Source: Chinchilla lanigera
Lineage: Eukaryota; Chordata; Mammalia; Rodentia; Chinchillidae
Length of the DNA stretch: 64,000 bases
Assembly (NCBI RefSeq): GCF_000276665.1
Contig: NW_004955435.1
Location: 6,973,937 to 7,037,936 of the forward strand
Direction of reading: 5' to 3'
The notes beneath the pieces are model-generated. The model saw nothing but the letters and a program-made list of their open reading frames with translations, searched no databases and was not told where the DNA came from. The position numbers were made by a program, and so were the translations under genes. How positions within the stretch are numbered: position 1 is the first letter of the stretch; each line of letters starts with the position of its first letter. This document shows, one piece after another, positions 1-11,435 of this stretch.

Positions 1-172
<172 letters not shown>

Positions 173-1320
173 TTATATTTTTAAAGGTAAAAGTAGAATA
201 AACTGTTTTCATCATATGATCTATTTAATAAAATAACTTTTAATTACAATGAAAAAATAATATTGCTATTCAGATATTCAAGTTGTAAATTTACTTTTCA
301 TTAAATTTATCATCAGCATACTGGCTTGACATGTTATTGCTTTTAATATATATTGTTAGAATGCTGAACTCTAATTTAGTGTATATTTATATTATAGAAG
401 GCTCTATACAAGTGTTCTGTGCTCAGACCATTTCATATTCAATAGGAAATGTGTCAAATAGCAAAATGATTTTGAGTTAAATGAATTTAAACTCCATTTC
501 TCTCCCTAAATTTTTAAAGCAGCATCAAAATATTTGAAAACTAAGAAAAAATTCTCACCCTGATCAAACTGTTTGCATTCTAAAACACAAGGTATGATAA
601 GTATCTATCAAATACAGCAAAATGTGCAATAAACTAAAGGAGGACATACAGGCATAATAATAACTACTACAGAATATGCATCCTGTGCCTGAAATTACTA
701 TTTCCTTGCACTATTGCAAAATACTTGGTACCTCTGTAATATGAAGCCACCAAGAACAAGCCAGTAATTTAGAACCTCTGTTCCACAAAATCACAAATAC
801 AGAGAGGCTGAGAGAAGGAACCTATTGATATGACATCTTCATTTCCAAACACCTAAGGTTCAAATCTGAAGTCTGCCCGAAGATGAGGCCAGAGAAAGGA
901 GAAGAGAAGAGTAGCACTCAGCAGATTCCTGTTCAAGGCCAGCACAGACAGTGTCACCGTTGGTGCACCACCAAGGAAATAATCAGAACAAAAATTCAGC
1001 AGCAATGTTATTTTAATTTATTTGTAGATGTTGGTTAGTGTAGCTGTAGCCATGTTGCTGTTGATCAGTCATTTGCATAAAAATAAGCTCAAACTAAAAC
1101 CAAGACATACGTTCCTAAAACATATAAGCTTTAAGTTTAAGTTCTCAAATGTTCTACTCTCTAGCACAGGGTTGAGGTAATGGTGCAAAACTTGGTCCGC
1201 AAGTGATGAAACACAGAATAGGAGATGAAGGTTTCTGAGAACACACACCGAAGGGAAGTTGCTGACCGCCATGGTTATTCCTTCCACACATGCTACTTTG
1301 TTCTGGAGCTAAGAGATAAC
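173..1320. other. AT-rich unique sequence, no recognised feature
   Basis: I see no convincing repeat, exon or RNA gene. The open frames here are short and unlike any known family. A purine-rich tract at about 890-910 is the only local composition change. Confidence 0.6.
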
Positions 1321-1329
1321 TAAAATGCA

Positions 1330-1335
1330 TGTATG

Positions 1336-1389
<54 letters not shown>

Positions 1390-1434
1390 TCTATATCTAT
1401 ATCTATATCTCTATATCTATATATCTATATATAC
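1330..1434. repeat. Compound microsatellite (ATGT)n-(TA)n-(AC)n-(ATCTAT)n
   Basis: A short ATGT run leads into about 18 TA units (roughly 1340-1375), then about eight AC units, then irregular six-base ATCTAT units to about 1434. The reading frame full of YIYI or HTHT residues across it is an artefact of the repeat. Confidence 0.97.
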
Positions 1435-1439
1435 ATCTC

Positions 1440-2390
1440 AAGTAAGGTAAAAAAGATGGCAAAAATAGGTATGAAAACCCCTAAATTCACATAAGGTAAG
1501 TATTCAACCATAATAAGAAATCTCTGAATTCCACTCAGTTTCTTCTCTACATAGCCAATCTAGGCATCAGTCAATCCATTTATACATGAAACAATAGTAA
1601 CAGTTCCAAGCATACACTGTACATGTACCAGGTACTGTAATGAAGACCAAGCACAGAGTACAAGAATTACATATATTTTTTTCCTTTAGTGAACTTTGAG
1701 AATACTGGACTCTCAGATTAATAACATCCCTTAGTTATTGTGGGCTGATCAGACCCACAATCTCCTGAATGAGTGTACTGTGAAGGCTAAATAAAAAGAG
1801 GCAAATGGAACGATTTCAGGGCTCCAAGAGGATCAAAGCCCTCTCACAGAATTCAAGATTCTTTCAGGGCTAAGACCAAGACCTTCTTTGGGTCGCCTGT
1901 ATTTATTTGGTTATCAGACTAAGGGAGGGAGTACTCAAGAAAGGTGTAACCACTCAAGGACTTCTCCAAATAAGGTATTAAGTTAATCCACTCAAGAATG
2001 AGATACCTGAGGCTATAGACTTTATCCAGTTGAGATCTGATTCAGGTGTCCTTGGCTGTGATTTTGTTTTAAACTTTGAGGCTTTCTGGCTTCATCCACC
2101 ACTACAGGTTTTAGTAGGGATTAGTGACTCACAGAGGTTCACTTACTATGAAGGGTCAGTCCTTATTTCCAGATAAGGAGCCTAGGCCTTGGACAGATTC
2201 ACAAGTGAACATGAAAAGCCAACTGATTAAGCCCTGCTCAGGTCTGCTTCATAGTGGTCTTATCACTGGAAGAGATGAAAAATGTAATGAGTAAACATAA
2301 TGTTGGTCATGCTCAGAAATTAATTTAAAATTGACCGTAGATCTAATTGTAAGGAGTACAGCTGTAAAACAATTAGAATAAAAGGTGGAA
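1440..2390. other. No recognised feature
   Basis: Unassigned sequence. The 1730-2240 part is less AT-rich and could be a decayed LTR, but I cannot identify ends or a family. Confidence 0.4.
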
Positions 2391-2393
2391 TGC

Positions 2394-2518
2394 AGCCAGG
2401 AATATCCTTGGCTGCATATCCCTGTAATCTCAGCCCTCAGAAGGCTGGGGCAGGAGGACCACTGCAAGTTCAAGGCCAGCCTGAGCTACAAAGTGAGACC
2501 CTGTCTCAAAAAAGAAAA
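2394..2518 (+). repeat. B1-type SINE
   Basis: 7SL-derived monomer: CCTGTAATCTCAGCCCTCAG near the 5' side, then GGCAGGAGGACCACTGCAAG, the AGGCCAGCCTGAGCTAC block, and an A-rich end after CCCTGTCTC. The 5' end is diverged. Flanking AAAGGTGGAATGCA and AAAAATGGAATACA may be a decayed target duplication. Confidence 0.9.
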
Positions 2519-2624
2519 ATGGAATACATCTTTGTGAACTTAATGTAGGCAACAGCTTCTTATATATAATAACAGAATCACAAATGACTAAAATGCAACC
2601 ACATGATGTTTTCCTTTTGTCAGT

Positions 2625-2760
2625 TCCTTATATTCTCACAACTCCTGTTCATGGCCTCACGTGAGAGAGTGAGGAATTTGAGACACTGAAATGTTAACTA
2701 TGTTGTCTAAGATCATATAGGCACCACATTTGGGGTTGAAGCTAGGGTCTTGCCTTGTAT
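2625..2760 (-). repeat. MIR-like ancient SINE
   Basis: The order of a TCACAACTCCTGT-like block, a GAGGAATTTGAGACACTGA block, a GATCATATAGG block and a final GGGGTTGAAGC block follows the reverse complement of the MIR core. It is strongly diverged, as expected of a mammal-wide relic. Confidence 0.55.
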
Positions 2761-3385
2761 TCCTTGAATTTAGTTACTACCATTTGACTGTTTGTAAACA
2801 TTCAAAAATTTAGTATGTTTACTGAAGTCAAAGAGTGAGGTACAAGAAGAAATCACACAGTAGTCTTTGTTAAGTTTGAGTCACTATGGAAGAATCTTTG
2901 AAGAAACAACATTAAGTTGAAGACTAAAGGGAAAGTGGAAAAAAGACACAGTAAGAAGGCCAACGAACTACAGATTCCATAAGAGCAGCCTTACAAAAGT
3001 ACCTATTTTCTCTAAGCAAGTAGCTTACTAAATTGGGTGCCCTAGCAAATTGAATTTGCTATTTAATCAAAATTTGAACTTGAACAGACTGTGGAAGTGC
3101 TCTGACTGGCTCAAGGATTTCTAAACCAATGTCTGAGCTTGTGCTGATCCATAGTGATACAAGGAGACTGGAAGTTCTGCCACTAAGCCCTCTATAGTTC
3201 ATGATATCAGCAAATAATTAATGAAGATTACTACATCCTAATCAGTTATATAATAAGTCTGAACATAACTACAAGAGTGGTGATTACTGGCAGTAACCAG
3301 GTAACCATACTAATCCACACATGTAAGAGTGGTTGACAGTACACAGACAAAAGGAACAACTGAAAGGCCAAGTGCAAGTTCTGAA

Positions 3386-3530
3386 AAATGCAAAATAAAG
3401 AGATAGATGGGGTGGCCCAGGGGTGAAATGCCTGCCAAGTGTTTGCCACATTCAACACTCTGCTACAAGCAAATTCTCAATAAGCTGAGTGTGGAGAAGT
3501 GCTTGCCTTTTTCAATAAAGGCATCTGAAA
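3386..3530 (+). repeat. Possible degenerate tRNA-derived SINE
   Basis: GGGGTGGCCCAGGGGTGAAATGCC resembles the 5' half of an ID-type SINE with a decayed A box, followed by CCAAGTGTTTGCC. No B box survives. This is weak; chance similarity is possible. Confidence 0.25.
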
Positions 3531-3599
3531 ATTCCACAGCTACTATCATACTTACTGTTATAAAAAAAGCTTTCCTCCTAAGGTGGGAAAAAAAAGAGA

Positions 3600-3960
3600 T
3601 CTGTTTTGACCATTTCTATTCAATATTTCACCTGTACAGTAGCCAGGGAAATTATGTGGAGGACATATTCTTGGATATAGAAAATAATAAAAAGTATACT
3701 AATATTTATTAGAAGAAATTAGAATAAATGAGTTCAGCAAACTGTTAGGATACAGGATCAATATCAAAATCGTTAGTATTTTACATGTTAATAGTGAGCA
3801 ATCTAAAGGCAAAATTAAGAAAATAATTACATTCATATTGTCAACAAAGGGAAAAAATAACAGCAATCAATCTTTCAAAAATGCCAGACATTTACAGTAA
3901 AAGCTACAAAACAGTATTCAGTGGAACTTACAACATCTAAGTAAAGAGAAATATATACCA
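3600..3960 (+). repeat. L1 ORF2 (reverse transcriptase) fragment
   Basis: The order of blocks follows L1 ORF2 after the RT catalytic region: CCATTTCTATTCAATATTTC, TAGCCAGGGAAAT, GTTCAGCAAACTGTTAGGAT, CAGGATCAATATCAAAATC, and a CTACAAAACA block near the end. Several frame breaks make it non-coding. Both ends are truncated. Confidence 0.75.
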
Positions 3961-4074
3961 CCAAGTAGTCAAGTTATTCTTGGGAGAGAAAAACAACTTC
4001 CAAGTGATAAACTTCATATTAGTAAAGACTATGACATCATCGTTGACTACTGACTTTTACTGTTTTATGGAAAG

Positions 4075-4306
4075 GAACAGTTAATATTTGTTTGATCAGT
4101 CTTACATGTCTACATTTGTTTACCTGAGTAACCAATTGAAGATATCAATATGTAATACATAACAATCGTTAATTTCCTATCACCTTGTCTGAAATTCAAT
4201 ATTGCTTATATTGTTTTTGTGTTATTTTGTAAATGTGTGAGTTTTTGTTAATATGTTTTTGTTCTTTTATCTTTAAAATTAAAAAAAATAAAAATTTAAA
4301 AACTAC
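4075..4306 (+). repeat. Element X copy 1 (short L1-mobilised repeat)
   Basis: One of about eight copies of a dispersed repeat. It shows the shared blocks TTTGTTTGATCAGTCTTACA, GAAGATATCAATATGTAATA, GTTAATTTCCTATCA and TGAAATTCAATATTG, then T-rich sequence and an A-rich 3' end (AAAATTAAAAAAAATAAAAA). This copy starts further upstream than the others and shares AAAGGAACAGTTAATATT with the copy at 25141-25315. Confidence 0.7.
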
Positions 4307-4321
4307 TGCAAGCTGTAATAG

Positions 4322-4501
4322 NNNNNNNNNNNNNNNNNNNNNNNNNNNNNNNNNNNNNNNNNNNNNNNNNNNNNNNNNNNNNNNNNNNNNNNNNNNNNNN
4401 NNNNNNNNNNNNNNNNNNNNNNNNNNNNNNNNNNNNNNNNNNNNNNNNNNNNNNNNNNNNNNNNNNNNNNNNNNNNNNNNNNNNNNNNNNNNNNNNNNNN
4501 N
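4322..4501. other. Assembly gap (180 N)
   Basis: A run of unknown bases next to AT-rich, poly-A and poly-T flanks. Reading frames that cross it are meaningless. Confidence 0.99.
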
Positions 4502-4899
4502 TTTTTGAGTTATTTGTTCAGATTGATTTTGGCAGTTTTACTTAGAGAATTAAATGGGGTAAAGAATAATATTTTCAGCAAATGAATTGAATGCTGGATA
4601 ATCACATTCAGAGAATGAATTTGTACCTTTATGTGGAATCATTTTCAAAAATTGACTTAAATTCATCATAGTCATAAGTGTAAGAGATACAACCGTTTAA
4701 CTATTGAAATGCAAATTAGAATACATCTTTGTGACCTTACCTCAGGCAGCAACTTCTTCAGTGTGATACCAAAACCACAAATGACTTCAGAAAGTCTATG
4801 TGATTTAACCATTTTAAAAACAAAAACATCGTGCTTCAAAGGCATGAAGAAAGTAAAAAGGTAATCCACTGAGGGGGACAAGGTATTTGCCATTCACAT

Positions 4900-5490
4900 G
4901 CTTGAGAAGGCATTTGTATCAGAATATAAGGAACTCTTCTATTTAACAATAAATATCAAACAATCCAAATGTAGCAACAATGTCACATAATTTAGCTCCA
5001 AAGAAGATAGACAGTCAATAAAGATAGATGAAGACATCTAACATAATTCAACCTCAGGACAATTATACAAATATAAAAATCAAAACTACCATATGCTACC
5101 ACATCTCACCCACTAGGACAGCTAAAATCTAGACATTAACAAGTGTTAGTAAAGATATGGAGAACCTCAGACATTCATATATTGCTCAGTGGAATCTAAA
5201 ATAGTGCATCACACAGCAAGCAATTTGAGAGTTTGTTTGAAAATGCTAAATAGAGAGTCACCACGTAACCTAGCCATTCTGCCCTCCAGTATGTAACCAA
5301 TATAAACGAAATGTCCAAACAAAAAGTTTACGCAAATGCATATGTTAGAATATTATTTACAAGACAAGAGAACAGGAGTCACCTAATTCACCTAATTTCC
5401 ATGAACTAATTCATGCATGAACAAATCTATTGCAAGAAAATAGACTATTCAGTAATAAATAAGAAATGAGTTATTATTACATAGTATAGG
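4900..5490 (+). repeat. Old L1 (L1M-type) ORF2 3'-end fragment
   Basis: Blocks match the usual order at the ORF2 C-terminus: a rearranged AATATAAGGAACTCTTCTA, then CTCCAAAGAAGATA, ACCACATCTCACCCACTAGG, ACAGCTAAAATCTAGACA, CATATATTGCTCAGTGG, and a late GACTATTCAGTAATAAATAAG. Divergence is high and no frame is open. Confidence 0.75.
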
Positions 5491-5496
5491 ATTACT

Positions 5497-5870
5497 GTAT
5501 TAGCCTTCCAGTTGCTAGATAAAATACTTAACACCTGTAATTTAAGAAGAGGTTTAATTTGATTTATGATTTCAGCAGTTCAGTCTAATTGGCTGGCTTC
5601 AAAGCAGAACCATCACGCAGAAAGACAGAGGAGGAAAACTGCTTGGTTCATGGCCCCTGGGAAGCAGACATCCTGAAAGGAAAGGAAAAGGAAAAGGCCA
5701 AGGACCAGATATAAACCCTGAAGCTATTCCTCTATAATCCTTCCAGACACTCACAAAGCACTAGCACAAAGTCATAGTGCTTCAGTAATCCCTTACGTAG
5801 CTCTGATGCTAATCAAGTTAAGAAGCGCAAACATCACATCACAACCATTGCCAATTTGACAGGCAAAACC
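5497..5870 (-). mobile_element. ERVL-MaLR LTR (rodent ORR1/MT-like)
   Basis: On the minus strand this has the layout of a MaLR LTR. On the plus strand it opens TTAGCCTTCCAGTTGCTAGA with AAAATACTTAACACC, contains GGTTTAATTTGATTTATG, GGCTGGCTTC and GGACCAGATATAAACCC, and closes with ATCAAGTTAAGAAGC and ACCATTGCC, the 5' end of the LTR. A second same-orientation copy sits at 6556-6890. Confidence 0.65.
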
Positions 5871-5879
5871 ATGTCCTTC

Positions 5880-6550
5880 AATCATGCTTAATTTTCAAAG
5901 AATAACTAGTTCATAATTCTGCCTAATGGAACGTATATATAGTGCTGAAAATGCAATAATTGCTTCCCCAAAGTATGAGCAGTTTCAGCGTGACTTAAGA
6001 GTCCACGTTCATGTGTCCTCCTCAGCACTCACACCTTTTGGGTCCCAACTTTACCCATGGTTGTTTTGGTCCCCAAATTTGGGTTACTCAAAGTTTACTG
6101 CACTGCTTTTTGCCTCTGATTTTCTTCATAAATCTGGCAGAAGGCAGAGAGTAGTACTGATGTCAAAGCCTGAAGACTGGGCTGATATGACATTTCCTTC
6201 GCTGGATTAATCAGCCCACTGCTCTTCACTGCAGTGCATTGTGAAGTCTCAGGACAGGGGCGGAATGTAGACTTTTCATCCACAGTGTAACAGGCACTGC
6301 CTCTGGCCATTTCCTTAAATAATTACTGTTATGAACTGAAGCCTGGCCTTTACTGTTTGAATTCCTGTCAGGACTCTGGTGTTCTGAGTGCGGACCTGAA
6401 TCACTCCCCAAGGTCTTCTTACCACATCATATGATTCTGTAACCCTCACCTCCAAACCTTTTCAAATTCCACTGGCAAACCACTTACAAGGCCTTCTGAA
6501 CTGCACTGTCAGGTGTAGCTCCAGCAATGCCACTTCTCCAGGACCAGCTT
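5880..6550. other. Sequence between two same-strand MaLR LTRs; possible internal remnant
   Basis: This 670-base stretch lies between two minus-strand MaLR LTRs and is richer in GC than its surroundings, so it may be the internal part of a decayed provirus. I recognise no internal motif with confidence. The 60-95 codon open frames across it resemble no known protein. Confidence 0.35.
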
Positions 6551-6555
6551 TCTGT

Positions 6556-6890
6556 ATTGATCTGCTTCCCCATGCTTGACAACATGCCTGATATCCACAA
6601 TTTAAAGAAAGAGAGTTTCATTTGATTTCAAAGGTTTCCACACATGCTTGGCTGGCTTAAGGGGAGAAAAACATGTCAGAAGTATGTGGCAGGGTAAAGT
6701 TGCTTAGTTCACGGTGGCGAGGCAGCAGAGCAGGAGAACAGTGCCATAGACAAAGGGTTGAGGGACCAGGTACAGACCCCAAGGTTATGCTTCTATGACC
6801 CACACAGAAATACCCAAAGACATGCTGTACTTACTCTCCAAATAGCACTTAATTGAATCAAGTTGACAATTAAGCTTCACCATCATAATA
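6556..6890 (-). mobile_element. ERVL-MaLR LTR (rodent ORR1/MT-like)
   Basis: Same organisation as the copy at 5497-5870: a decayed 3' end near TTGATCTGCTTCCCCATGC, GAGAGTTTCATTTGATTTC, GGCTGGCTTAAGG, CACGGTGGCGAGGCAGCAGA, GGGACCAGGTACAGACCCC, and the 5' end AATCAAGTTGACAATTAAG with CACCATCAT. Confidence 0.65.
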
Positions 6891-6956
6891 AATTTGGTCA
6901 ATGAAAAGAATCTGTCACCACATTCCACATATAAGCAAGGTCTACTATTAAAATGA

Positions 6957-6985
6957 AACAAACAAACAAACAATCAAACAAACAA
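6957..6985. repeat. Short (AAAC)n A-rich repeat
   Basis: Repeated CAAA/AAAC units followed by CAAAAAAC. Simple low-complexity sequence. Confidence 0.85.
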
Positions 6986-7829
6986 AAAACTGCAAAGACT
7001 GAAGGTTAGTTTGTGGTGACCTTGAACTGGAATGAGGGGAAAGGAGTGAAAATAGCAAGTCAGTATTACTGTGCTGGAGTTTCCTTTTGTAATACTGAAA
7101 TGAAACTGAAATTAAACCGTGATGATAATTGAATGAGTCACTGAATCTATTACAAACTTGTAATTTTACACTTTAAAGTGGTCAATGTATGCTAAATTAA
7201 ATGTACCTTATTAAAGTGTTAAAAAAGAGAGGAAACATTTTTTGATTCCTGTAGTATTTTATATTACATACAAATGTAAGGAAAAAATCAAAATAAAAGA
7301 CTGAACGATTTTAAGGATAAAGAAACAGTAGTCTGAATTTGTCAGAATAAGATCCTACTGTGCATTCTCTACCCAAGGAAGGAAAAGCACTCCTAAATTA
7401 AGAAGTAGTGTACAAAGAAACTATAAGAAAAGTAACCTGAAAGAGACAAAGTGTGATGGGGTGTTTATACTCACTCAAGCGCTGGGCATGTAGCAAAACA
7501 TTTAATCTTTCCAGGCCAGGAAACCCAAAAAAGTGAAGCCAGGAAACTATGAATGTTGAAAGAAATAGAAAAATTCTGGAACAAAACCGGAAATCCAAGA
7601 AGGTTAGAAATAATGTCTTCTTTTTTTGACTTATGTTTCAAACATGCATGCACAGAAAGGTGTGTAAGAAGCTCAGTCACAGAATAAATCTCAAGAGTTA
7701 CTTTCTGTTATCCTGTAAATACTGGACAGTACAGAACAGGGATTTGCTTGGGGAAGAAGGTATATTAAATGTGCAAGCGATTTCCTTTAGTCTGGTTTAG
7801 CCTGGGGTAGGTAGCATGGTAAAACTAGA

Positions 7830-9046
7830 AGACATAGGTATAGAAAAAGATTTCCTAAACAAAACCTCAATTGCTCAAGATACAGCAAGAATCAACAAAT
7901 GGGATTTCATCGGACTAAAAAGCTTTTCTGCACAGAAAAAGAATCAATCAGTGGAGTGAACAGAGAACCTACAGAATGGAAACATATTTTTGCCATCTCC
8001 TCCTCATTAAGAGGACTAATATCTAGAATATACAAAGAACACAAATAAATTAAACCACCTAAAATTAAAGAACCAGTCAAGAAAGGGGCTAGAAAAATAC
8101 ACAGACACATTACAGAGGAAGAAATACAACTGGTCAACATCCCTGACTCTTAGAGAAATGCAAAGTAAAACAATGCTCGTTCTACCTTGCTCTGGAAAGA
8201 ATGGCATTTATTAAGAAATAAAACAATAAAAATTGCTGACAGGGCTCTGGCAAAATTGAACCCTCCTGCATTGTTGATGGGAATGCAAACTAGTGCAGTC
8301 ATTATGGAGATCAGTATGGAGATTTCTCAAAAATTAAAATTAGAAATTTCAAATGACCCAGGCCCCGCCCGGCTAGGTCTCTTCCGCAAAGAGCTTAAGT
8401 CAGCATAGTACAGTGACACATGCAGACCAATGTTTACAACACCATAATTTGTAATAGCTGAGTCCTGGAAGTAGGCTGTATATCCATTAACAGATGACTG
8501 GGATATGCAACATGGTATCTATTTATAATAAAATACTACTCAAGTACAAAGAATGACAGATTTGAGGCATTTGTAGACAAATGGATGCACTTGGAAAATA
8601 TGTCGAGTGAAATAAATCAGACACACGAGCTTAAATAGCATATGGTATCTCTTGTCTCTTATTTCTCAGGGGAAATACAAAGAAAATGATAAAGGATGGG
8701 TAGAAAGGCACAAGGAGACAGATCTCATCCAATAAGTGTCCAAAATACCAAAGATGAGAGATGAGGAGGACAGGAAGGGAAAGTGAGAGAATAAGGATGT
8801 GCCGTGTACAAGACCCTAATAATAACTGCAATCAATGTACACATGTACTGCAACATGTGCTAAGACAAACAGTATCGGCAAAGGTGAAAAAGCAGATTGG
8901 GGAGCTAGAGGAGGAGCAGGAGGGGAAGGAAGGAAAAGAGATTAGAAGAATAAACAAGCTGTAATACACATGTAACCACTCCCCGCAAGATGGCTGCGAA
9001 CTGGATGAATTGCAGACATACATTAATAAAATAAAAATTTAAAAAA
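7830..9046 (+). mobile_element. L1 3' portion (ORF2 end, 3' UTR, A-tail), 5'-truncated
   Basis: ORF2 blocks run in order: CAAGAATCAACAAATGGGAT with TCATCGGACTAAAAAGC, GAGAACCTACAGAATGG, GAGGACTAATATCTAGAATA, TCATTATGGAGATCAGTATG, GTAATAGCTGAGTCCTGGAA, and AAATACTACTCAAGTAC. A purine-rich 3' UTR follows (about 8690-8940), then CACATGTACTGCAACATG and a terminal AATAAAATAAAAATTTAAAA tail. Stops and frame breaks show it is dead. A GC-rich patch at 8360-8395 is unlike the rest of the element. The 60-75 codon frames inside it are relics. Confidence 0.85.
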
Positions 9047-9093
9047 CCTTCATTTAACAAATACTTAGGTATATTTCTTCATAATTATATTTT

Positions 9094-9200
9094 TTAATTA
9101 TTATTTTATTTTATTTTTCTTGGTACCAGGAATCAAACTCACAACCTCACGCTTGCCAGGCAGGCACTTGCACCACTGAGCTATATCCCCGACCCAGCAT
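9094..9200 (-). repeat. ID-type SINE with target duplication
   Basis: Reverse-strand tRNA-derived SINE: GGTACCAGGAATCAAACTC (B-box side), CTTGCCAGGCAGGCACTTG, then CACTGAGCTATATCCCC (A-box side). Flanks ATAATTATATTTT (9081-9093) and ATAATTACATTTT (9201-9213) are a 13-bp target duplication with one mismatch, as L1-driven insertion leaves. Confidence 0.93.
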
Positions 9201-9329
9201 ATAATTACATTTTAAATTGTCACTAAATATGTAATCCATATGAATATACATTTAATTAGTGAACTACAGCTGGCAATCAAAATATTTTAATAAATAAGCC
9301 ATGTATAATAAAATGATGAATGCCCAGGT

Positions 9330-9660
9330 ACCCACCAGTTAATGCAGCAGAATACTATCTATTTTTTCCAGGTCTTTGCTCCTCCCCATTTTGTCTTCCC
9401 GCAGAAAGCCGCCAGCTTGAATTTTGTTCCGTCATTCTGGATCTTTCCCTGCAGTTTTACTATGTAAGTAAACATTCTTAAACAATGTATTTTTACTTAC
9501 TTTTTAAACAATGTTTTGCACGTTTTTGAACTTTATAAAAATGCTGTCATTATGAATCGAGACTTGCTTTCCACTCAGTATTCAGTTTGACGGGAGCAGT
9601 TGTGGTTCACTTACTGTTCTCCACTGTCTCATATTCCAGGTCTGTCAACAGTTCAATTTA
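9330..9660 (-). repeat. Possible L1M 3'-end relic
   Basis: GCACGTTTTTGAACTTTATA and AAATGCTGTCATTATGAATC, followed by TTCCACTCAGTATTCAG, resemble the antisense 3' region of old L1M elements. Divergence is too great for a firm call. Confidence 0.4.
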
Positions 9661-10006
9661 CTTTTTAGAGTCAATTTTATTTCAAGTTACACAAAAATCT
9701 TTTTAACTTCAGAATCCATCTTGGCACCCAGAGTAACACACTCACCGATAGGCTCTTCAGGTGCAATCTTGCACCTCCCCTGGACTGTCAACTGAAAGGA
9801 TGAAAATGTGTTGATCATTTTCATGCTAACATGATGTAGAATGAAATTCAACTGTTATAATTTTTTTTAAAAATTTCTTGAAAAATCTCATCCTGTTTTT
9901 TATGTTTTACTTAACAATTATTTCTTAACTTTCTCTCACAAAAGATAAAAGTAGAAAATACAGCTAAAATCACTCAAAGCTATAATCATTTGAAGACAGA
10001 TGCATT

Positions 10007-10172
10007 TTATTTATTTATTTATATTTTTTATAGACAAGGTCTTGGCCTGTAGTTCAGGCTGGCATGGAATTCAGTTCATAGCCCCTCCTGGCCTTGTACT
10101 CACAGTGATCCTCCTGCCTCAGCCTTCTGAGTGCTGGGATTACAAGCATGTGCCACAATGCCCAGCCAAGAG
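10007..10172 (-). repeat. B1-type SINE
   Basis: Antisense B1: ATAGACAAGGTCTTGGCCTG, AGTTCAGGCTGGCATGGA, CTGGCCTTGTACTCACAG, ATCCTCCTGCCTCAGCC, GTGCTGGGATTACAAGC, then CACAATGCCCAGCC. The poly-T side at 10007-10035 is the A-tail in reverse. Confidence 0.93.
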
Positions 10173-10173
10173 A

Positions 10174-10245
10174 TAAATTATCTATCTATCTATTTATCTA
10201 TCATCTATCTATCTTCTATCTATTTATCATCTATCTTCTATACAC
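10174..10245. repeat. (TATC)n microsatellite
   Basis: Imperfect TATC/TTATC/TTCTATC units directly beyond the head of the antisense B1. Confidence 0.9.
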
Positions 10246-11049
10246 ATATTCATATATCCTCATCCTTTGGTAAAAAAGTAGATAATTAAAAGCATTAAGA
10301 GAATTAAATTAATCATTATTGAAATATTCACTAGATAATCTTCACAAAAATGTTTCTCAGTTTTAAAAGACTGAAAGTGATGGAGTAAGGATGAATGGCA
10401 TATTGGTTACACTGGAGACTGGGATACTATTGCTATTTATGTGGAAATAGTCTATGAATAGGTGACCTATCAGAACTTATGAAAGAAAATGAGTTGATAT
10501 CTTCATGAAAAGTTTCTGATGGTCCAGCAAAACTTGCAAAAATTGATCCACAATATTTCAGGAGTGAAAAATTCTGAGAAACAAAAACAATGACATAATT
10601 AATATTCTGTGCATCTTTAACTGATCATTCAAAACAGAACTGCACGTGTAGAATTAAGAAGTAAATCATTCACTCTATCTGAGTCTAGTTAGTTTGATGC
10701 ATTTCCATTTTGGAGTTAAACTGACGTGCCTAGGAAAAGAACCCTTCTGCTTTCATGTTCCAAAATATCCAGTTAGAAAATGTGGTTGAAATACTTGATA
10801 AAATGCACTTGTAGAGTTTAGAAAATTTCCAAAGGGTAGGTAATAAAGCTCCAGTATGCAATACCTTTCTATGATAATTTTGCTGTCTTATTTCACTTTT
10901 GTACTTTGAGTTCTCATTCCATTCTTTGGCTAATTATATTACTTATGCAGGAAACAGCATCTGAGTTTAAATTACATATAAACACTATACAGAAAGTGCT
11001 TTACTAAAATGAAATGGTATAGTTTTTTTTAAATGGCGCTAATTTAAAG

Positions 11050-11165
11050 TAGATATGCCATACCTGTATTCCCTGCACTTGAGGGAGGAGGTAGTATTTT
11101 GAGTTGAAGGATAGCCTGGGCTACAAGAGACCTAAAGGCCAGCCAGTGAGATCCTGTATTGCTAA
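11050..11165 (+). repeat. Diverged B1-like SINE
   Basis: ATACCTGTATTCCCTGCACT, GAGGGAGGAGGTAG, AGCCTGGGCTACAAGAGACC and GAGATCCTGTATTGC follow B1 order with many changes, then an A-rich end. Confidence 0.6.
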
Positions 11166-11340
11166 ATAAATAAAAATACAGAGTTATTTCTTTGTTCTCT
11201 TGGAACATTGCTAGGTAGGTTTCTTTCAAAATAGTACATCTGGAGAAATGAATGGAGGTAAATACATCCTCTGGCTTCATCCCACACTTGTTATATCTAA
11301 GTGGTTCCCAAGGGAAAAATTTCTTTCTCTTCCTCTTTAG

Positions 11341-11435
11341 GACTCAACCCAAATTCTCTGCAAGCAGCCACTGGGAAAGCTAGAGCCTTTTACCATGGGG
11401 ACAAGTACCAGGGCCTGTCTCTGTTGGTTGTTAAC
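11341..11435 (+). other. Exon-like segment with consensus splice signals (unproven)
   Basis: A 20-base pyrimidine-rich tract ending CTCTTTAG precedes 11341, and AACGGTGAGAAG follows near 11435, so both splice signals look good. Two of the three frames between them are open. The frame containing FYHGDKYQGLSLLVVNG reads like protein, but I do not recognise it. A second pyrimidine tract ending TCCTGTAG lies at about 11707-11728. A 131-codon open frame on the opposite strand (11337-11732) resembles nothing known. This may be chance. Confidence 0.2.

Noticed and set aside
4233..4508. 91-codon frame across unknown bases
   Set aside because: Most of it is the 180-N gap.
10174..10245. Direct repeats as a CRISPR-like array
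   Set aside because: Units are 4-5 bases and contiguous, with no spacers; an ordinary microsatellite.
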